Below are positions 8,787-18,751 of a stretch of 64,000 nucleotides of DNA, in pieces. The stretch spans positions 62,001 to 126,000 of the forward strand of contig NZ_JALPRK010000014.1 of NCBI RefSeq assembly GCF_023195895.1, written 5' to 3'. Each line of letters starts with the position of its first letter. Position 1 is the first letter of the stretch. This DNA is from Paenibacillus mellifer. Its GTDB lineage: Bacteria; Bacillota; Bacilli; Paenibacillales; Paenibacillaceae. A program made the position numbers and the translations under genes. Under the pieces are notes generated by a model. That model did not search any database. It was not told the DNA's origin and saw nothing but the letters and a program-made list of their open reading frames with translations.

Positions 8787-9500
8787 TTACTCTGCGGACA
8801 ATTCGTTGTCGAGTGTTTTCTTCAGCGCCTCGTAATCGCCAAGATTGCCGGCGTATTCCACGCCGTTGATGAAGAACGTCGGCGTGCTGCTTACGCCGAG
8901 CTTATCGCCGCGGGACAGGTGCGCTTCCACCTCGTCCTGGTACGTCGCCTCCGCAATATCCTTCTGCAGCAGGTCGTAATCGATCGGCAGCTCCAATTCC
9001 TTAGCCAGATTCACAAGGAATTCGGGCGAAGCCCAACCGCTGTTCTCCGCTCCCTGACGTTCAAAGATCGCATCAAAATAAGTCCAGAACGCTTCATTGC
9101 TTTGATGATATACCGATTGAGCAGCCAAAGCTGCCGTAAACGAATCAGAGCCGATAAACGGCAGATTCATGAAATAAAAGGCGACCTTGCCTTGATCTAT
9201 ATAATCCTTCACCAAATCCGGTTTAATTAGTTCATTCACATGTTTACATGACGGACATTGATAGTCCCCGAACTCCAGCACCTTCACCGGTGCGTCGGCT
9301 TGTCCCAGCACAGGAAGCGCGGCGTAATCAAATTCGGCCGCCTTGGGTTTCGGCTGAATGGTCAGCACAACGATAATCAGGGCGAGAAGCAGCCCCACCG
9401 TCGAGAACCAGATCAGGCGTCTTCTCTTCATTTGCTGTTGCTGCTTTTGTTGTTCGGCTTTGCGCTTGGCCAAAGCGTTTGTTGTCATTTTCGGCGGCAT
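8787..9500 (-). CDS. bdbD: DsbA/BdbD family thiol-disulfide oxidoreductase
   Basis: 237 residues: a basic, glutamine-rich N-terminus, one membrane anchor (about residues 28-48) and an extracytoplasmic thioredoxin-fold DsbA domain. The active site is C-P-S-C (in GDYQCPSCKH, about residues 80-83) and the cis-proline loop is SSTPTFFINGV near residue 208. It would introduce disulfides into exported proteins and be re-oxidised by the DsbB-type protein downstream. GGGG lies 5 nt before the ATG. Confidence 0.88.
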   Translation of the reverse strand: MPPKMTTNALAKRKAEQQKQQQQMKRRRLIWFSTVGLLLALIIVVLTIQPKPKAAEFDYAALPVLGQADAPVKVLEFGDYQCPSCKHVNELIKPDLVKDYIDQGKVAFYFMNLPFIGSDSFTAALAAQSVYHQSNEAFWTYFDAIFERQGAENSGWASPEFLVNLAKELELPIDYDLLQKDIAEATYQDEVEAHLSRGDKLGVSSTPTFFINGVEYAGNLGDYEALKKTLDNELSAE

Positions 9501-9601
9501 GCGACCCCTACTTTCCTAATAAAATGATAGATTCAAGATTGTTCTTATCCTGCAACCATTTTAGTTACATTAGCAGGATTCGTCAAGCCGGAGCGCCTGC
9601 A

Positions 9602-9645
9602 TGAAAAAGGCCGCCCCAGACGCCCAAAGCGCCCGGAACAGCCTT
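9602..9645 (-). terminator. Rho-independent terminator after the L25/Ctc gene
   Basis: Reading leftward, AAGGCTGTTCC pairs imperfectly with GGGGCGGCCTT and is followed by a short T run, 30 bp after the L25 stop codon. Confidence 0.6.
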
Positions 9646-9675
9646 CATCCCTGATCCATCCGGTGATCCTGTAAA

Positions 9676-10317
9676 TTATTCCGCAGCCGCTCCGTCCGAG
9701 CCGACCGTGCCTGCTGGTTCCCCGTCTGCCGCAGCATCCTGGGCCAGATCTGTATCCGCCACCCTTGGAAGCACGATCGATGCCAGCAGCTCTTCCGGCT
9801 GAGCATGCATCGTCACCCCTGCCGGCATCTTGACGTCTCCGGCCATCAGCTTGTCCCCCGCATCCAGCGAAGTAATGTCTATGTCCAGGGATGCCGGCAG
9901 CACATCCGGTAAGCCCTCCACTTCCAGCTCCGTTGCCTGAATCTGCAGAACGCCGCCCACTTGAGTTCCGGCAGCCGTACCAGTATAGTGCAGCGGGATT
10001 TTTACACGGATCGGTTTATTTTTGGATACCTGCTGAAAATCGACGTGCAGGATCTTCCCTTGCTGCTGTTGAACTTCTTTAATTAGCGCCGGAATCGTTT
10101 GGCCCCCTTCCAGCTTCAGGTCAAAGAATTCCGATCTGCCCGTACGCACGACCTTCACAAGCTCCTTCACATCCACATGAACCGCGAGGTTCCCGGACTC
10201 CGCTCCATAAACAACCGCCGGAACGCGTCCATGTTGTCTCAGCTGGCGCAGCGTGGAACGGTGGAATTCCGTTCTTGGCGTGGCGTTCAGTTGAAACGTG
10301 TGATGGTTCGTACTCAT
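9676..10317 (-). CDS. rplY: 50S ribosomal protein L25 / general stress protein Ctc
   Basis: 213 residues. The N-terminal L25 domain binds 5S rRNA, followed by the longer C-terminal TL5/Ctc beta-domain and an acidic, alanine-rich tail. Typical L25 words are RQLRQHGRVPAVVYG near residue 20 and HVDFQQV near residue 85. In Bacillus this form (Ctc) is induced by SigB under stress; I did not find a clean SigB promoter here. The ATG at 10317 is chosen because AAGGAGG lies 10 nt before it; longer in-frame starts would add a non-family sequence. Confidence 0.92.
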   Translation of the reverse strand: MSTNHHTFQLNATPRTEFHRSTLRQLRQHGRVPAVVYGAESGNLAVHVDVKELVKVVRTGRSEFFDLKLEGGQTIPALIKEVQQQQGKILHVDFQQVSKNKPIRVKIPLHYTGTAAGTQVGGVLQIQATELEVEGLPDVLPASLDIDITSLDAGDKLMAGDVKMPAGVTMHAQPEELLASIVLPRVADTDLAQDAAADGEPAGTVGSDGAAAE

Positions 10318-10419
10318 CTTGCAACAACCTCCTTGAAATTGTGCCTGTTTTGGCGATTGGCGAAAGAACGCCATACCCGTATATTACCCATTTTTGCCGC
10401 CAACCTAATCAAAGAAACC

Positions 10420-10435
10420 TCATTTCGCGAAATGA
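10420..10435. promoter_or_regulatory. 16-bp perfect palindrome between rplY and ppk1
   Basis: TCATTTCGCGAAATGA is a perfect 16-bp dyad in the divergent rplY/ppk1 intergenic region, ending just before the TTTACA repeats. It may be an operator for either gene; the binding protein is unknown. Confidence 0.4.
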
Positions 10436-10436
10436 C

Positions 10437-10472
10437 TTTACATAGAGTTATAATTTTTACATAGATTTTACA
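10437..10472 (+). promoter_or_regulatory. Candidate PhoP box cluster upstream of ppk1
   Basis: TTTACA occurs at 10437, 10456 and 10467, and a relative TTATAA at 10448, giving 11-bp steps within each pair. TTAACA-like hexamers at 11-bp spacing are the known PhoP~P recognition pattern in Bacillus. The position about 80 bp before the polyphosphate kinase start suits phosphate control. Inferred from pattern only. Confidence 0.45.
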
Positions 10473-10553
10473 AAACCATGCATTTCAAAACCTCGCAGCA
10501 TAGTAAAATAGAAAGATACAGAGAAAGAAAAAATTAGCGGAGGTCTTACCTAC

Positions 10554-12665
10554 ATGGCGGATATGGTTGTGAAAAAACAAGGACCGCGATATTTGAACCG
10601 CGATCTCAGCTGGGTGGAATTTAACCGCCGCGTGCTGCAGGAAGCCAAGGATTCCGGCACGCCTTTGCTGGAGAGGGCCAAATTCCTGTCCATCGTCTCG
10701 AGTAATTTGGACGAGTTCATGAGCGTACGCGTCGCCGGCATCCAGGATCAAATCCGCGCCGGTTATACCAAGAAAGATTTCACCGGCTACACGCCGGCAG
10801 GATTATACCGAAGATTAATCCTCCGAATTTCGGCCATGATTGCCGAGCAATATCGGACTTACCGGGAGCTCTCAAGACAACTGTCCAAAGAGGGCATTCA
10901 GTTTCTCAAGTACGACGAACTGAACGGAGCGCAGCGCAAATCGATGGAGACCTATTATCACGACATTGTCTTCCCCGTACTGACGCCCATGGCGGTCGAC
11001 CAGAGTCGTCCGTTTCCCCTCGTGCATACCGGGTTCGTCTACTTGGCTGTCGTGCTGGAACGGAACGTCGTATTGCAATCCGAAGAAGAAGAGAAGGAAC
11101 CCTATTTCGCGATTGTGCAGATCCCATCAAACCTGTCCCGGATCATCCCGCTGCCGCATCATTCCAACAGCAAGAAACAGTCTTTTATCCTGATTGAGGA
11201 ACTGATCCGTCATAATATACAAACATTGTTCAGCGGATATACGCCGCTTGCCGTCGATGAGTTCCGGCTGACGCGTAACGCCGACCTGGCTTTCGACGAA
11301 GAAGGCGCCGAGGATTTGCTGGAGGAGATAGAGAAAGAGCTGCGTAAGCGTCGCTGGGGAGCGCCGGTCCGCCTGGAGATTCAGAAGGGTATCCACCCTT
11401 ACGCGCTTGAGGTGCTGAAGGATGAATTTGAAATTACCGATGCGGTCTTCGAGATCGAAGGCCCCCTTGATCTGGGTTTTCTCGGCCGTCTCCCGGGCGC
11501 GGTCAAGGGGTTTTCCCGGTTGCGATTCCCGCAAGTTGATCCGGTGTATCCGCGTGAATTCGATGAGAATGACGATTTTTTCGAGGTATTGAAGCAGAAG
11601 GATGTACTGGTGTATCACCCGTACGAGAGCTTCGACGCCGTGACCGATTTCATCGATCAGGCCGCGGAAGATCCGGCGGTCATGGCAATCAAGATGACGT
11701 TATACCGTGTCAGCGGCAACTCCCCGCTGATCCGAGCACTGGCGCAAGCTGCGGAATCCGGCAAACAGGTTACGGTCGTCGTTGAGCTGAAGGCCCGGTT
11801 TGACGAGGAGCGGAACATCGCTTGGGCACGAACACTGGAGAAAGCCGGATGCCACGTCGTTTACGGCCTGGTCGGACTAAAAACCCATGCCAAGATCCTC
11901 CTTGTCGTTCGCCAAGAAGGTCGTGACTTGAAGCGTTATGTCCATGTGGGCACCGGCAACTACAACGACATCACCGCCCGGCTCTACACCGATATCGGAT
12001 TGTTTACGACCGATTCTGCAATCGGCGAGGATGCCTCCCAGTTGTTTAATCTCATTACGGGCTACTCCGAAGCCGAGCAATGGCAGGCGTTGACGGTTGC
12101 GCCAACCGTCATGAAGGACAAGCTGTTCGAGCTGATTCAGCGGGAAGCCGAGCATGCCGCCGCTGGCCGCCCAGCGCGGATTATCGCCAAGATGAACTCC
12201 TTATCCAACCAGGAGATGATCGACGAATTATACGATGCCTCCAATGCCGGGGTCCGCATCGATCTGATCGTGCGCGGCGTATGCTGCCTGCGCCCCGGCG
12301 TCGAGGGCTTAAGCGAACGGATCACGGTGCGCAGCATCGTCGACCGCTTCCTGGAGCATTCCCGTATCTATTATTTTGAAAATGACGGGAATCCCGAGGT
12401 CTGGTTGTCCAGTGCCGACTGGATGACGCGGAACCTCACGCGCCGCCTGGAGCTGATGTGTCCCGTCATCAAGCCGCAAACCCGGGAGACGCTGGTGCGG
12501 ATCCTCTTGCTGTCGCTAGCCGATAATGTGAAAGCGAAACGGCTGGTGCCAAGCGGAAAATATGAGCCGATCCACAGTGGTTCCCAAGCGGATTCTTGCC
12601 GGAGCCAATTCGCCGCCCGAGAGATCAGCGCGTGGAAGATGCACGAATCTCCCACTCTAATCTAA
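10554..12665 (+). CDS. ppk1: Polyphosphate kinase 1
   Basis: 703 residues, the usual PPK1 size. It polymerises the gamma-phosphate of ATP into inorganic polyphosphate, reversibly. The N-terminal domain starts with the family motif RYLNRDLSWVEFNRRVL; the ATP site and catalytic domains follow, with the two histidine-containing C-terminal segments (LKTHAKILLV and the HVGTGNYN motif after residue 460; phosphate-accepting histidine in the former region). GGAGG precedes the ATG. The last 41 bp overlap the 3' end of the convergent exopolyphosphatase gene. PhoP-like boxes lie upstream. Confidence 0.95.
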   Translation: MADMVVKKQGPRYLNRDLSWVEFNRRVLQEAKDSGTPLLERAKFLSIVSSNLDEFMSVRVAGIQDQIRAGYTKKDFTGYTPAGLYRRLILRISAMIAEQYRTYRELSRQLSKEGIQFLKYDELNGAQRKSMETYYHDIVFPVLTPMAVDQSRPFPLVHTGFVYLAVVLERNVVLQSEEEEKEPYFAIVQIPSNLSRIIPLPHHSNSKKQSFILIEELIRHNIQTLFSGYTPLAVDEFRLTRNADLAFDEEGAEDLLEEIEKELRKRRWGAPVRLEIQKGIHPYALEVLKDEFEITDAVFEIEGPLDLGFLGRLPGAVKGFSRLRFPQVDPVYPREFDENDDFFEVLKQKDVLVYHPYESFDAVTDFIDQAAEDPAVMAIKMTLYRVSGNSPLIRALAQAAESGKQVTVVVELKARFDEERNIAWARTLEKAGCHVVYGLVGLKTHAKILLVVRQEGRDLKRYVHVGTGNYNDITARLYTDIGLFTTDSAIGEDASQLFNLITGYSEAEQWQALTVAPTVMKDKLFELIQREAEHAAAGRPARIIAKMNSLSNQEMIDELYDASNAGVRIDLIVRGVCCLRPGVEGLSERITVRSIVDRFLEHSRIYYFENDGNPEVWLSSADWMTRNLTRRLELMCPVIKPQTRETLVRILLLSLADNVKAKRLVPSGKYEPIHSGSQADSCRSQFAAREISAWKMHESPTLI

Positions 12666-14163
12666 GGTCCCACGCTTTCTTGAAGCTCTTGGCCGCAGCT
12701 TCGAGCTGCCTGATCTCCAGGTAAGCTTGGCTGCGGCACGTCAGCTTCAGCAACAGCGCTTCCTTTTCCCAAACCACCCCCACCGTTTCTACAATTTGCG
12801 TCTCACTGGCGTCGAGGGCGATCGCCACCTCCAACAAAGCTCCGAGTTTCTGAATCAACTCGTCATCCTTTTCCAGCAGCAGATCTCCGAACTCCTCCAG
12901 ACCGGATTTCTTCCCGTGATTCGCTGGATAATCCGCAATAAGGCTGCACAGTACGGCTTCCCGATGTGTCAAGGCTCCGAGCGGAGCTTGCAATAGCCAA
13001 TACAACGTATGCTTATCGTATTGGTGGTAACGGAGCGTTCCGCCAATTTTGTACAACATGGCCGCCGTTTGAATCAGCTTCTCCTGGTTCTTGTCGATAA
13101 TCTCCTTCGCCAGTAATCGATACAGCTGCTCCGCGTTCCGACGCACCTGGCGGTAATGAGCAAGGGGGGACAGCGCATGGAACGTCAGCAGTGTTTCGGC
13201 TTGCCGTTCCAGCACATCTTGAGCAGTCGGCACATCTAGGCCCAGCGTATCCTGCAGCAGCCCTTCACGCAGCCCGGAGCCGCTGACCAGGCAATATGCC
13301 GCCCCAATGCGATCAAAAACCGCCTTGAGGAGAAGGGTCCCCGGGACAATGATGTCCGCCCGTGACTTGGACAACCCGTCGATTCGTTTGCGTTTATCCA
13401 GCGTTAACTCGGGCAGGGTCTCGGCATAATACCGGAGACCGTCCGGTTCCAATCGATAATGATGAGCCAAGCGGAGCGAGTACTTACGGCGCCGTTGATC
13501 CAGCTTGCCGAGCGTCCGAATAGTCCCTCCCAGCCCGATAAGCGGTAATCCAGGATGAGCCCCAATCCAGGGCGAACCGTCCAACAATCTTTCAACTTCC
13601 GCTTGAAGGCGAGCGATCCGATCGGAGGGCCAAGGCTCCTCCGTCACCCCAAATTTCAGTTGGGCGTTCACTGCGCCGATCGGCAAAGAGACGCTCTCCA
13701 CCAGCCTCCGGCCGCGAAACAAAGTGATTTCCGTACTCCCGCCCCCGATATCAATAATGAATCCGTCCTCGGTCGCCATCCCTCCGGCCACAGCGATAAA
13801 CCCGAAATAAGCTTCCTGTTCGCCGGATAGGATTTCGACGGGCAGACCGGTTTCTTGCTCCAGCAGCTTGCCGATTTCCTGCGCATTCGCTGCATTCCGG
13901 ATGGCCGCTGTTGCCGCCACCCGAATGGCGTGGCAGCCATATGCGCTGCACACCTCATGAAATTGGCGCAGGATCGGAACAATCGAATGGATTTCCTTGG
14001 CTTCCATAACTCCAATGGCATTCATTTTTTCACTTAATCGAGCCGATTCCTTCAATTCGTTAATCAAACGGTAATACCCTTGCGGGGCCGTTTCATAAAT
14101 GGCCAAACGAATGGAGTTTGAACCGATGTCGATGATCCCAACGTTCTCATGGTTATTTGGCAT
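12625..14163 (-). CDS. ppx: Exopolyphosphatase, Ppx/GppA family
   Basis: 512 residues: an N-terminal actin-like ASKHA phosphatase domain (IIDIGSNSIRLAIYE near residue 9; FIIDIGGGSTEITLF near 135; GLGGTIRTLGKL near 205) and a C-terminal helical HD-type domain. It hydrolyses terminal phosphates from polyphosphate or pppGpp. It opposes the adjacent polyphosphate kinase, with which it overlaps tail-to-tail by 41 bp, so transcripts of the two are antisense at their ends. AGGAG precedes the ATG. Confidence 0.93.
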   Translation of the reverse strand: MPNNHENVGIIDIGSNSIRLAIYETAPQGYYRLINELKESARLSEKMNAIGVMEAKEIHSIVPILRQFHEVCSAYGCHAIRVAATAAIRNAANAQEIGKLLEQETGLPVEILSGEQEAYFGFIAVAGGMATEDGFIIDIGGGSTEITLFRGRRLVESVSLPIGAVNAQLKFGVTEEPWPSDRIARLQAEVERLLDGSPWIGAHPGLPLIGLGGTIRTLGKLDQRRRKYSLRLAHHYRLEPDGLRYYAETLPELTLDKRKRIDGLSKSRADIIVPGTLLLKAVFDRIGAAYCLVSGSGLREGLLQDTLGLDVPTAQDVLERQAETLLTFHALSPLAHYRQVRRNAEQLYRLLAKEIIDKNQEKLIQTAAMLYKIGGTLRYHQYDKHTLYWLLQAPLGALTHREAVLCSLIADYPANHGKKSGLEEFGDLLLEKDDELIQKLGALLEVAIALDASETQIVETVGVVWEKEALLLKLTCRSQAYLEIRQLEAAAKSFKKAWDLRLEWEIRASSTR

Positions 14164-14264
14164 ACGAACTCTAGCTCCTGTAATGTAGTTGTTTGTTTGT
14201 TCAAGTTGACCTTACAGTTTTACCTCACTTTATCCCAAAATCGACCAAAAATAAACCTTGCACG

Positions 14265-14296
14265 TAAAAAAAGCCGGCGCCTTGAGGGCGCCAGCC
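14265..14296 (-). terminator. Rho-independent terminator after ptsI
   Basis: Reading leftward, GCTGGCGCC, loop CTCAA, GGCGCCGGC and seven T residues: a strong stem with a clear U tract 43 bp after the ptsI stop. Confidence 0.92.
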
Positions 14297-14338
14297 TATG
14301 AAGAAACCCATAATTATAGTTGGAAAAGATCTCGATCC

Positions 14339-16051
14339 TTACTCGCCGATGGCGCGAACCAGTTCGACGACCTGTGCGGCGGTTTGCATTTGCAGCGCCT
14401 TAGCAGCCAGTTGTTCCATTTCCACTTTAGACAACTTGGAAATTTGCGACCGAGCCGGCAGAATTGAAGTTGCGCTCATGCTAAATTCATCCAGTCCCAA
14501 TCCCAGCAACAACGGAATCGCTGTCGCATCGCCGGCCATCTCGCCGCACATTCCGGCCCATTTGCCTTCTTTGTGGGCGGCATCAATCACCATTTTGACC
14601 AGCCGTAAAATAGCGGGATTATAAGGTTGGTACAAATAAGAAACGCGTTCGTTCATGCGATCGGCTGCCATCGTATATTGAATAAGATCATTGGTTCCAA
14701 TACTGAAGAAGTCTACTTCTTTGGCGAACTGATCGGCCAGGACAGCTGTCGAAGGAATCTCGACCATGATGCCAAGCTGGATCTCGTCGGAGACCTGAAC
14801 ACCTTCGGCTTTCAGCTTCTCCTTCTCCTCCAGGAGCAGCGCCTTCGCTGAGCGGAACTCATCCAGCGTGGCAATCATGGGGAACATGATCCGAAGCGTG
14901 CCGTAGACGCTCGCCCTAAGTAGGGCGCGCAGTTGCGTACGGAACAGGTCCTTCTGCTCCAGACATAGACGGATGGCGCGGAAGCCCAGGAACGGGTTCA
15001 TTTCCTTCGGCAGATTGAGATAAGGCAACTCCTTGTCTCCGCCGATATCCAGTGTCCGCACGACAACCGGCTTGCCTTCCATCTTTTCCAGCACCGTCTT
15101 GTAGGCGTTAAATTGAACATCCTCCGAAGGCAACTCGGTACGACCCATGTACAGGAACTCCGTCCGATACAAGCCGACCCCTTCTCCGCCATTCTCCATT
15201 ACGCCAACTACATCGTTAGGTGTGCCGATGTTGGCTGCCAACTCAACGTGAACGCCGTCTTTCGAAGTCGTCTGCACCCCGCGCAGCTTCTTCCACTCTT
15301 CGATTTGTTCCAGATGTCGATCGCGTTTCGCCTTGTATTCGTTCAAGACATCCTCGGTTGGATTAATGATGACGTTGCCGTCCAATCCGTCGACGATCAC
15401 AAGGTCGCCTCCGTTTACCTTATCCAGCACCTCTTTGGTGCCGACAACCGCAGGGATTTCCAGCGATCGGGCCATAATCGCCGAATGCGACGTACGACCG
15501 CCGATATTCGTCGTAAAGCCCTTAACGTAATTGCGATTAAGCTGCGCCGTATCCGACGGCGTCAAATCTTCCGCAATCACGATGACCTCCTCGCTGATGT
15601 CTGCCGGATTAACGTAAGTCAAGCCGAGCAAATGTGTGAGCACACGCTTGGTTACATCCCGCATATCCGCTGCGCGTTCCTTAAGGTAGGCGCTTTTCAT
15701 ATTTTCAAACATGGCAATAAATTCATTGGCTGTTTCATTTAACGCAAATGCTGCGGTGACTTTATCAGATGCAATCTTGTCGCGAACCGGGGTTAGCAGC
15801 TCGGGATCGTTTAGAATCAATAAATGGGATTCGAAAATCTCCGCTTTCTTCTCGCCAAGCTCTTGATGCGTGCGCTCTTTAATCGCCTCAAGCTCCTGCT
15901 GAGATTTGGCCAAAGCATCGTCCAGATGTGCCAGTTCTGCTGCGGAATCGGATGCATCCCGCTGATGGATCGTATAATCAGGATGCTCCAATCTGAAGGC
16001 TTTGGCGATGGCCACACCGGCCGAAGCGGCAATGCCAACAATCTTAAGCAT
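14339..16051 (-). CDS. ptsI: PTS enzyme I (phosphoenolpyruvate-protein phosphotransferase)
   Basis: 570 residues, typical for enzyme I, which takes phosphate from phosphoenolpyruvate and passes it to HPr. The phosphorylated histidine is in [13 protein letters not shown] (about residue 188). The C-terminal PEP-binding barrel has MVEIPS and the GMCGEMAGD active-site loop near residue 500. The start codon overlaps the end of ptsH by 8 bp, so the two are translationally coupled; GGGGGAAG precedes it. Confidence 0.96.
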   Translation of the reverse strand: MLKIVGIAASAGVAIAKAFRLEHPDYTIHQRDASDSAAELAHLDDALAKSQQELEAIKERTHQELGEKKAEIFESHLLILNDPELLTPVRDKIASDKVTAAFALNETANEFIAMFENMKSAYLKERAADMRDVTKRVLTHLLGLTYVNPADISEEVIVIAEDLTPSDTAQLNRNYVKGFTTNIGGRTSHSAIMARSLEIPAVVGTKEVLDKVNGGDLVIVDGLDGNVIINPTEDVLNEYKAKRDRHLEQIEEWKKLRGVQTTSKDGVHVELAANIGTPNDVVGVMENGGEGVGLYRTEFLYMGRTELPSEDVQFNAYKTVLEKMEGKPVVVRTLDIGGDKELPYLNLPKEMNPFLGFRAIRLCLEQKDLFRTQLRALLRASVYGTLRIMFPMIATLDEFRSAKALLLEEKEKLKAEGVQVSDEIQLGIMVEIPSTAVLADQFAKEVDFFSIGTNDLIQYTMAADRMNERVSYLYQPYNPAILRLVKMVIDAAHKEGKWAGMCGEMAGDATAIPLLLGLGLDEFSMSATSILPARSQISKLSKVEMEQLAAKALQMQTAAQVVELVRAIGE

Positions 16052-16319
16052 TCACTTCCCCCAGCCCTTCATTAACCATGACTTCGGTGAGCGCTTGAAG
16101 TGCTTCTGCAGCCTCTTCCCCTTCAACGATCAGTTTCAGAGAATCGCCTTGTTCTAACCCCAGGGACAATACGCCAAGAATCGATTTCAACGTTACTTTC
16201 TTGCCGCCCGCTTCAGCGAAGGATTCAGCTCCTTTGAATTTGTTTGCAGTATTGACCAGAGCCGTTGCCGGGCGTGCATGAATTCCGTCTTCATCCGTAA
16301 TTTTGAACATTTTTTCCAT
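16044..16319 (-). CDS. ptsH: PTS phosphocarrier protein HPr
   Basis: 91 residues. H14 in the GIHARPAT motif is the site phosphorylated by enzyme I. S46 in [10 protein letters not shown] is the regulatory serine phosphorylated by HPr kinase in Firmicutes, which makes HPr a co-repressor of CcpA in carbon catabolite control. First gene of the ptsHI pair; its stop lies inside the ptsI start. Confidence 0.96.
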   Translation of the reverse strand: MEKMFKITDEDGIHARPATALVNTANKFKGAESFAEAGGKKVTLKSILGVLSLGLEQGDSLKLIVEGEEAAEALQALTEVMVNEGLGEVNA

Positions 16320-16420
16320 GATTGATCCTCTCGCTTTCCGATTTATAATTTTTTGAAAAAATTGATATAAGATACGCTCCCTATCACATTGTAAGGGATC
16401 GTGATAACCAAAGCCAAATG

Positions 16421-16445
16421 CCCCGCCGCCGACTCAGCGGCGGGG
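16421..16445 (-). terminator. GC-rich hairpin after ptsG
   Basis: Reading leftward, CCCCGCCGC, loop TGAGTC, GGCGGCGGGG. The stem is very stable but no real U tract follows, so it may terminate only partly and let transcription run into ptsH. Confidence 0.6.
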
Positions 16446-16456
16446 TACCCCTTGAA

Positions 16457-18523
16457 TTACTTGATCGTAACGATATCGGCTTCGCCTTTCGGCAGCTTGC
16501 CGGTCTTATGCAACTTCACGGACGCGCCTTCTGGCAGGTTCGAGAAGACGATCGGTGAAATAATCGAAGGAGCATGCTCCTTCACATATTCGAGGTCCAC
16601 TTCCAGAATCGGTTGTCCAGCAGCGACCAGATCGCCTTCTTTGACCAGAACATTAAAGCCTTGGCCTTTCAGCTTCACCGTATTGACGCCGATATGCACA
16701 AGAACTTCCTTGCCTCCATCCGACATAATACCGATGGCATGCTTACTCGGGAAGACGTTAAATACTTTACCGTACACCGGAGAGCAAATGACACCGTCAT
16801 GAGGCAAAATCGCGAAGCCGTCGCCGGTCATTCTTTCCGAGAACACCGGATCGGGAACATTGGAGATATCCATCAATTCGCCGTTCACCGGCATCACGAT
16901 ATCTTCGTTGATGATCGCATCGCCGTCTTGGGCAGCTTGCTGCTCAACTTCGGCAGGTTTAACCTCCTCCGTCTTGACCGCCACCCGCGGCGTCTTGCCG
17001 CTCATAATGTCAGCGATTTGCGATTTGATCGTATCGGAACGGGTTCCGAAGATCGCCTGAACGTTGTTGCCGACCTCCAGAACGCCAGAGGCGCCCAGCT
17101 TCTTGAGCCGATCCTTGCTGACATTGCCTTTGTCCTTAACTTCAACCCGAAGGCGGGTGATGCAAGCATCCAGATGAACAATGTTCTCTTGTCCGCCCAA
17201 GGCTGACAAAATATTCTGCGGCAGTTCATCCTGCTTAACTGGGCCTCCCGCTTTCGCTTCATCCCCTTCAGTCTCTGGATCTTCGCGGCCTGGCGTCTTC
17301 AGGTTGAACTTACGGATAACGTAGCGGAAGCCGAAGTAGTAAATCACGGCCAGAATCAGACCGACGATGATGACGTTCCACCAAGGCGTCCGGTTTGGAA
17401 TCACCCCGAAGATCAGATAGTCGATCAAACCGCCGGAGAAGGTCATCCCAATTTTCGTCCCAAGGATATGCATCGTCATGAAAGACAAACCGGCAAAAAT
17501 CGTATGCACTGCAAACAATACCGGTGCGACGAACAAGAACGAGAATTCCAGAGGTTCCGTAATCCCCGTTAAGAAGGAGGTCAAGGCCGCCGAACCCATA
17601 ATGCCCGCCACATATTTCTTGTGTTCAGGCCGAGCTTCGTGATAAATGGCCAGCGCTGCGGCAGGCAAACCAAACATCATGAATGGGAACTTACCGGTCA
17701 TAAAGGTACCCGCCGTAAACGGCACGCCGTCACGCAGTTGAGCCATGAAGATCGATTGGTCCCCGCGAACGAGTTGACCTGCGTTATTGATGTATTCGCC
17801 AAATTCGAACCAGAACGGCGAGTAGAAGATATGGTGCAAACCAAACGGAATCAATGCCCGTTCGACCACCCCGAAAATAAACGCGGACAACGTCCGGTTC
17901 TGCTCCAACATGAAGTGGGAAGCAGAGTTGAGGCCTCCCTGGATCGGCGGCCAGATGACGACCATCAGCAAGCCGAGAAGAAGCGAAGTCGCAGCCGTCA
18001 TAATCGGCACAAATCGCTTCCCGGCGAAAAAGCCGAGATACGACGGGAGCTCGATCCGGAAGAACCGGTTATACATGGCGGCGGCCAGGATCCCGACGAT
18101 AATCCCGCCGAACACCCCGGTTGCGAGCGTCGGGATACCGAGTACGCTCGCATAGGCCGGATCGGTTCCGATCATCGCAGGCGTTACCCCGATGACCGTG
18201 CCCATAGTCACGTTCATGACGAGATAACCGATGATGGCGGCCAGACCCGCCACACCTTCCCCGCCGGCCAATCCAACTGCAACGCCTACGGCAAACAGCA
18301 AGGCCAGGTTCGAGAAGACGATTTGGCCTGCGTTCATCATGACGGTAGCTACGGCATGAACGCCGTGATTATCTAGGGCAGGCACCAGATCCAGAAACTC
18401 GGGGCTGACCAGCATATTGCCGATCCCAAGCAGCAAGCCTGCCGCCGGGAGAAGAGCCACCGGTAACATCAGCGCTTTACCTACCCGCTGCAAAACACCA
18501 AACAAACGTTTAAACATAAACAC
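16457..18523 (-). CDS. ptsG: PTS glucose transporter subunit EIICBA
   Basis: 688 residues carrying all three sugar-specific domains in the order C-B-A. EIIC (residues 1 to about 400) has about ten membrane segments and imports glucose. EIIB (about 435-510) has its phosphocysteine in [13 protein letters not shown] (about 545-688) has its histidine in [18 protein letters not shown] precedes the first of two nearby ATGs. Located between glcT and ptsHI as in Bacillus; an antiterminator/terminator leader precedes it, so GlcT controls read-through. Confidence 0.95.
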   Translation of the reverse strand: MFMFKRLFGVLQRVGKALMLPVALLPAAGLLLGIGNMLVSPEFLDLVPALDNHGVHAVATVMMNAGQIVFSNLALLFAVGVAVGLAGGEGVAGLAAIIGYLVMNVTMGTVIGVTPAMIGTDPAYASVLGIPTLATGVFGGIIVGILAAAMYNRFFRIELPSYLGFFAGKRFVPIMTAATSLLLGLLMVVIWPPIQGGLNSASHFMLEQNRTLSAFIFGVVERALIPFGLHHIFYSPFWFEFGEYINNAGQLVRGDQSIFMAQLRDGVPFTAGTFMTGKFPFMMFGLPAAALAIYHEARPEHKKYVAGIMGSAALTSFLTGITEPLEFSFLFVAPVLFAVHTIFAGLSFMTMHILGTKIGMTFSGGLIDYLIFGVIPNRTPWWNVIIVGLILAVIYYFGFRYVIRKFNLKTPGREDPETEGDEAKAGGPVKQDELPQNILSALGGQENIVHLDACITRLRVEVKDKGNVSKDRLKKLGASGVLEVGNNVQAIFGTRSDTIKSQIADIMSGKTPRVAVKTEEVKPAEVEQQAAQDGDAIINEDIVMPVNGELMDISNVPDPVFSERMTGDGFAILPHDGVICSPVYGKVFNVFPSKHAIGIMSDGGKEVLVHIGVNTVKLKGQGFNVLVKEGDLVAAGQPILEVDLEYVKEHAPSIISPIVFSNLPEGASVKLHKTGKLPKGEADIVTIK

Positions 18524-18556
18524 CCTCCTGTTATGACATCGTGTAACAAATTAAAA

Positions 18557-18664
18557 CAGGCATGAGCCAATATAGGTTCTTTGTTCTGCGTCGGTATCGC
18601 TTACGGATATAATACCCCGTAATCGCCCAATACAATCCAAAATAACCTTATCAACTCATGCCTG
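18557..18664 (-). terminator. GlcT-controlled terminator in the ptsG leader
   Basis: In the transcript, CAGGCATGAG (18664-18655) is complementary to CTCATGCCTG (18566-18557), which is followed by TTTTAATTT. The two arms are about 88 nt apart, an unusually wide loop that contains further possible hairpins. The upstream arm is shared with the antiterminator, so the two structures are mutually exclusive. Confidence 0.7.
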
Positions 18665-18686
18665 ATCGAATCAGTCACACATTGTG
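18655..18686 (-). promoter_or_regulatory. RAT ribonucleic antiterminator upstream of ptsG
   Basis: The transcript reads TGACTGATTCGATCAGGCATGAG, matching the ribonucleic antiterminator that GlcT binds before Bacillus ptsG. Its 3' part overlaps the 5' arm of the terminator. With glcT encoded just upstream, GlcT binding when glucose is present should allow ptsG transcription. Confidence 0.82.
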
Positions 18687-18717
18687 ATTTATGAAGTTGT
18701 TGCCAATGCACTTAGGA

Positions 18718-18746
18718 ATTATAGCAGGACTTTCTAGTTCGTGCAA
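18718..18746 (-). promoter_or_regulatory. SigA promoter of ptsG
   Basis: Reading leftward, TTGCAC (18746-18741), a 17-bp spacer and a perfect TATAAT (18723-18718). It starts only 6 bp after the glcT stop, so ptsG has its own promoter, with the antiterminator immediately downstream. Confidence 0.88.
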
Positions 18747-18751
18747 GCAAG

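Noticed and set aside
10340-10436. SigB promoter for rplY/ctc
   Set aside because: GTTT- and GGGTA-like words exist but at wrong spacing.
15113-15742. 209-codon plus-strand frame opposite ptsI
   Set aside because: Shadow of a highly conserved minus-strand gene; no start signals or family.
17621-18376. 251-codon plus-strand frame opposite ptsG
   Set aside because: Shadow; composition rich in R, H and D with no domain.
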